This document shows positions 3,533 through 6,440 of a stretch of 6,440 bases of DNA, piece by piece (position 1 is the first letter of the stretch; each line of letters starts with the position of its first letter). This DNA comes from Actinomycetes bacterium (GTDB lineage: Bacteria > Actinomycetota > Thermoleophilia > Gaiellales > Gaiellaceae). The position numbers were made by a program, and so were the translations under genes. The notes under the pieces were generated by a model that saw only the letters and a list, made by a program, of their open reading frames with translations, was not told the origin of the DNA and made no database searches. The stretch lies in the NCBI GenBank assembly GCA_030624785.1, contig JAUXJK010000121.1, positions 1 to 6,440 on the forward strand, in the 5' to 3' direction.

Positions 3533-6440
3533 GTGACCTACGTCGAGTTGCACTGTCACTCGGCGTATTCGTTTCTAGATGGAGCGTCACAGCCTGAAGA
3601 ACTTGCTGCACGCGCTGCCGAGCTCGGCTACGCGGCGCTTGCGCTTACCGATCACGATGGGGTGTACGGATCACTCGAGTTCGCTCAGGCGGCAAAAGCG
3701 CTTGGCGTCAGACCGATCACGGGTGCAGAGCTGACTCTGGCGACTGAACCGCCATCGCATGTGACGGTTCTGGTCGAGACGCCTCGTGGCTACGCGAACC
3801 TGTGTCGGCTGATCACCGCGGCGCACAGTCAGGAGAGACGCAACCCCAGGCTCGGGCAGGACATGTTCGGCGAGTTTGGCGATGGCCTTGTCTGCTTGTC
3901 CGGATGTGCGAGAGAGGGAGTTGGGGTGATGCACCCAAACGTCGCGACTGAGCTCGCCCGCACTCTCGGCCCTGAGCACTTCTACGTGGAACTTCAACGG
4001 CCATACGCATATGGCGATGCTCGAAGAAATCGCCAGTTGAGAGAGCTTGCGCGCGAGCTTCGAGTCAAGACAGTCGCAACCGGCAATGTGCATGCGCACC
4101 AGGCCCGCCGCACCCGCTTGCAAGACGTTCTTGTTGCGATCCGCGAAGGAACGACACTCGACGGATGCGAAGCAGCTCGGCGAGGTAATGAGGAGTTTGT
4201 CCTTACCGCCCCAGAGGAGGCTGAACATCGCTTTCCGAATGATCTCGATGCGGTTCGCGCAACCTCTGATCTGGCCGAGAGACTGGAGTTCGACCTCACC
4301 AAGGAGTTGGGATACCGGTACCCCGATTTCTCTGATGGAGATACCAGCGCCGAGGAGCAGCTTGCCGAGATCTGCAACGCATCCTTCGACAGTCGCTATC
4401 GCCACTCTCCTATTCGGATAGAGGCAAGGGCACGGCTTGAGGAGGAGCTCGACCTGATCGCGGCGATCGAGCTGTCTGGTTTTTTCCTTCTGCATCACGA
4501 AGTACTTGAGATTGCTCGGGGGGTTGCGCACGAAGTGAGAGGCCCTAGCGCCGCCAGGCAGATTCTCCCGCCAGGTCGAGGTCGTGGCAGCTCCGTTGGC
4601 TCGATCGTCTGTTACTTGACAGGCCTATCTCACGTTGATCCTGTCGGTGCCCGACTCTCGCTCGGCCGGTTTCTCAATCGCGAGCTGAAAGCTGTGCCCG
4701 ATATTGATCTGGACTTCCCGCGGGATATTCGAGCCGAGCTCATCGCGCGCTTGATCCAGCACTATGGCCGGGAGCACACGGCACTTGTCGCAACGTTCCC
4801 CACCTATCGCTCGCGAGGAGCAATCCGTGAAGTGGGCAAGGCATTTGGTCTACCGAACGCGGATCTCGAGCGGTTGGCAAGGCTTTCTGATGGGTGGGAT
4901 GCCACGAACGTTGCACAGGAGATCTCCCATCTACCTGACGCTGATGAGAAACAACGCTCGCCGCGCTGGCGCGCCTTTGCCGAGGTCTGCGGAGAGATCG
5001 CAGGGCTGCCGCGGCACCTCTCTCAACATCCCGGGGGGATGATCATCTCAACTCGCCCGCTTGTCGAACTCGTTCCCGTCGAGCATGCTGCCATGGACGG
5101 CCGCCAACTCTGTCAATGGGACAAGGACTCCTGTGGTGATGCCGGCTTCCTCAAGATCGACCTACTAGGTCTAGGAATGCTCTCGGCTGTTGAGGAGTGC
5201 GCCGATCAGATCGCTCAACGTCGTTCCGAACCAATCGATCTCTCGCGTATTCCGCTCGATGACGTCAACGTCTACAGCGAGATTCGTGATGCAGACACAG
5301 TTGGAGTTTTTCAGATCGAGAGTCGAGCGCAGATGCAGAGCCTGCTGCGTACCCAACCTGAGAACCTCGACGACCTCACGGTGCAGGTTGCCCTTGTCCG
5401 ACCCGGCCCTATTCAAGGTGGCGCCGTCAATCCGTACATCGAGCGACGCCAGCGACGACGGCGAGACCCAACGTGCGATCTGCCAATCGATCATCCACTT
5501 CTACGCGAGCCGTTGAAGGACACGCTAGGTGTCGTCGTGTTCCAGGACCAGGTGCTCGATGTCGCTATAGCGCTCGCGGGTTTCACTGTGGGAGAGGCTG
5601 AGGACCTGCGTCGAGCCATGAGTCGCAAACGCAGTCACGACGCGATCGAGAGCTACCGGGAGCGGTTTCTCGCGGGTGCGATGCAGCGCAGTGTCTCTCC
5701 TGAAATTGCGGAAGCTGTCTTCCAGAAGCTTCTCGGATTCGCATCATTTGGGTTTCCGAAGTCACACGCTGCGGCGTTCGCCTTGCTGGCATACCAGTCG
5801 GCGTGGCTTAGACACCACTATCCCGCAGAGTTCCTATGCGCTCTCCTGAACGCACAGCCGATGGGTTTCTATCCACCGTCGAGCCTCGTGCGCGATGGTG
5901 AGCGACGAGGCGTGGAGGTCAGAACGCCAGATATCAACCTGAGCAATGTCCACTGTGTACTCGAGAAGACAAGCGTGCGTGTCGGTCTTGGCTTCATCCG
6001 CGGCGTTGGCGAGGAGTCGGCGGCGCAACTGGTTGCAGAACGAGAGGCGGCAGGACGCTTCACAAGCGTTCATGATCTGACCCAGCGAGCTCCACTTTCG
6101 CGAGCTGAATTTGATGCGTTAGCTGTGTCAGGGGCATGTGATCTTTTCGGATGGCCGAGACGGCAACTGCTTTGGCGCCTGGGGCTCGCTCCACGCTCGG
6201 TTCGCGCTGGTGAAGGTGGGGAGGCCCGTCAGCTGGTACTGCCGATCGAACCCACGACGGAGATCCCCGAGCTTCCCGACGAGACAGTGTGGGAGCGCGT
6301 CTTGTCCGACTATCGCTCAATCGGCCTCTCGACAGGACAACACCCAATCGAGCTACTGCGCGCTCATCTTCCCGAGGAGGTACTCGCAAGCTGCGATCTT
6401 CCACATGCGAGACATGGAGAGCAGGTCGCGGTGGCGGGCA
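3533..6440 (+). CDS. dnaE2: Error-prone DNA polymerase III alpha subunit DnaE2 (ImuC), 3' end missing
   Basis: This is a C-family polymerase for SOS translesion synthesis. The frame is open from GTG 3533 to the window edge (969 codons); family members run near 1050-1100 residues, so roughly 100 are missing. The PHP domain (about 1-200) shows HCH (7-9), D16, TDHDG (39-43, H41), GAE (E66), H76, SGC (C125) and GNVHAH (184-189). The palm contains GRGRGSSVGS (348-357), PDIDLDF with catalytic D390 and D392, and LKIDLLGLGML with the third acid, D543. The D392-D543 spacing matches E. coli DnaE. Then come VFQIES, VALVRPGPIQGG, FQDQVLD, RRAMSRK, FGFPKSHAAAF (739-749) and LLNAQPMGFYPPS, the last typical of DnaE2. 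A helix-hairpin-helix follows (818-835). The C-terminal OB-fold lies beyond the window. GTG is the start because TGA precedes it by one codon (3527-3529) and VTYVELHCHS is the family N terminus. A weak AGAG (3522-3525) may be the ribosome site. Confidence 0.95.
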   Translation, partial: MTYVELHCHSAYSFLDGASQPEELAARAAELGYAALALTDHDGVYGSLEFAQAAKALGVRPITGAELTLATEPPSHVTVLVETPRGYANLCRLITAAHSQERRNPRLGQDMFGEFGDGLVCLSGCAREGVGVMHPNVATELARTLGPEHFYVELQRPYAYGDARRNRQLRELARELRVKTVATGNVHAHQARRTRLQDVLVAIREGTTLDGCEAARRGNEEFVLTAPEEAEHRFPNDLDAVRATSDLAERLEFDLTKELGYRYPDFSDGDTSAEEQLAEICNASFDSRYRHSPIRIEARARLEEELDLIAAIELSGFFLLHHEVLEIARGVAHEVRGPSAARQILPPGRGRGSSVGSIVCYLTGLSHVDPVGARLSLGRFLNRELKAVPDIDLDFPRDIRAELIARLIQHYGREHTALVATFPTYRSRGAIREVGKAFGLPNADLERLARLSDGWDATNVAQEISHLPDADEKQRSPRWRAFAEVCGEIAGLPRHLSQHPGGMIISTRPLVELVPVEHAAMDGRQLCQWDKDSCGDAGFLKIDLLGLGMLSAVEECADQIAQRRSEPIDLSRIPLDDVNVYSEIRDADTVGVFQIESRAQMQSLLRTQPENLDDLTVQVALVRPGPIQGGAVNPYIERRQRRRRDPTCDLPIDHPLLREPLKDTLGVVVFQDQVLDVAIALAGFTVGEAEDLRRAMSRKRSHDAIESYRERFLAGAMQRSVSPEIAEAVFQKLLGFASFGFPKSHAAAFALLAYQSAWLRHHYPAEFLCALLNAQPMGFYPPSSLVRDGERRGVEVRTPDINLSNVHCVLEKTSVRVGLGFIRGVGEESAAQLVAEREAAGRFTSVHDLTQRAPLSRAEFDALAVSGACDLFGWPRRQLLWRLGLAPRSVRAGEGGEARQLVLPIEPTTEIPELPDETVWERVLSDYRSIGLSTGQHPIELLRAHLPEEVLASCDLPHARHGEQVAVAG

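Noticed and set aside
3671..4531. A 286-codon open frame on the minus strand
   Set aside because: It is a shadow of dnaE2, whose frame holds clear PHP and polymerase motifs over the same bases; the antisense translation resembles no family.
5067..5076. GAACTCGTTC as another SOS box
   Set aside because: The half-sites are only 2 bases apart instead of 4, and it lies inside the dnaE2 coding sequence.

Overview
This window looks like chromosomal DNA from a GC-rich actinobacterium, probably of the Thermoleophilia (Gaiella/Solirubrobacter-like). I infer this from protein style, from TANNNT-type -10 elements placed directly upstream of start codons, and from GAAC-N4-GTTC SOS boxes, which are the Gram-positive/actinobacterial LexA type. 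There is no sign of a mobile element, CRISPR array or RNA gene. Coding density is very high and no stretch above about 100 bases lacks a gene.

Layout: (1) the last 117 codons of pyruvate phosphate dikinase (+, 1-355), including the catalytic-Cys motif; (2) a convergent rhomboid-family membrane protease with an N-terminal B-box-like zinc finger (-, 352-1224), whose stop codon overlaps the ppdK stop through a shared CTAG; (3) a 65-bp divergent promoter region; (4) a ComB-type 2-phosphosulfolactate phosphatase (+, 1290-1982); (5) a 95-bp intergenic region with a consensus TTGACA -35 and two perfect SOS boxes; (6) a three-gene operon on the + strand: an ImuB-like inactive Y-family polymerase homologue (2078-3262), an overlapping 90-aa protein (3211-3483), and an error-prone DNA polymerase III alpha subunit DnaE2 (3533 to past the window end).

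The main point of interest is the last block. It reads as a LexA-controlled mutagenesis ('mutasome') cassette. ImuB would act as the adaptor and DnaE2 as the translesion polymerase, and twin LexA boxes within the promoter would keep the operon off until DNA damage. The usual third partner, ImuA/ImuA', is not in the cassette. In its place, between imuB and dnaE2, is a small Trp-rich protein of unknown function. The dnaE2 frame was translated by hand from 3533 to the window end and has no stop codon or frameshift.

Three of the genes (rhomboid, comB, imuB) lack a convincing Shine-Dalgarno or have a -10-like element within 6-10 bases of the start codon, which suggests leaderless or near-leaderless mRNAs.
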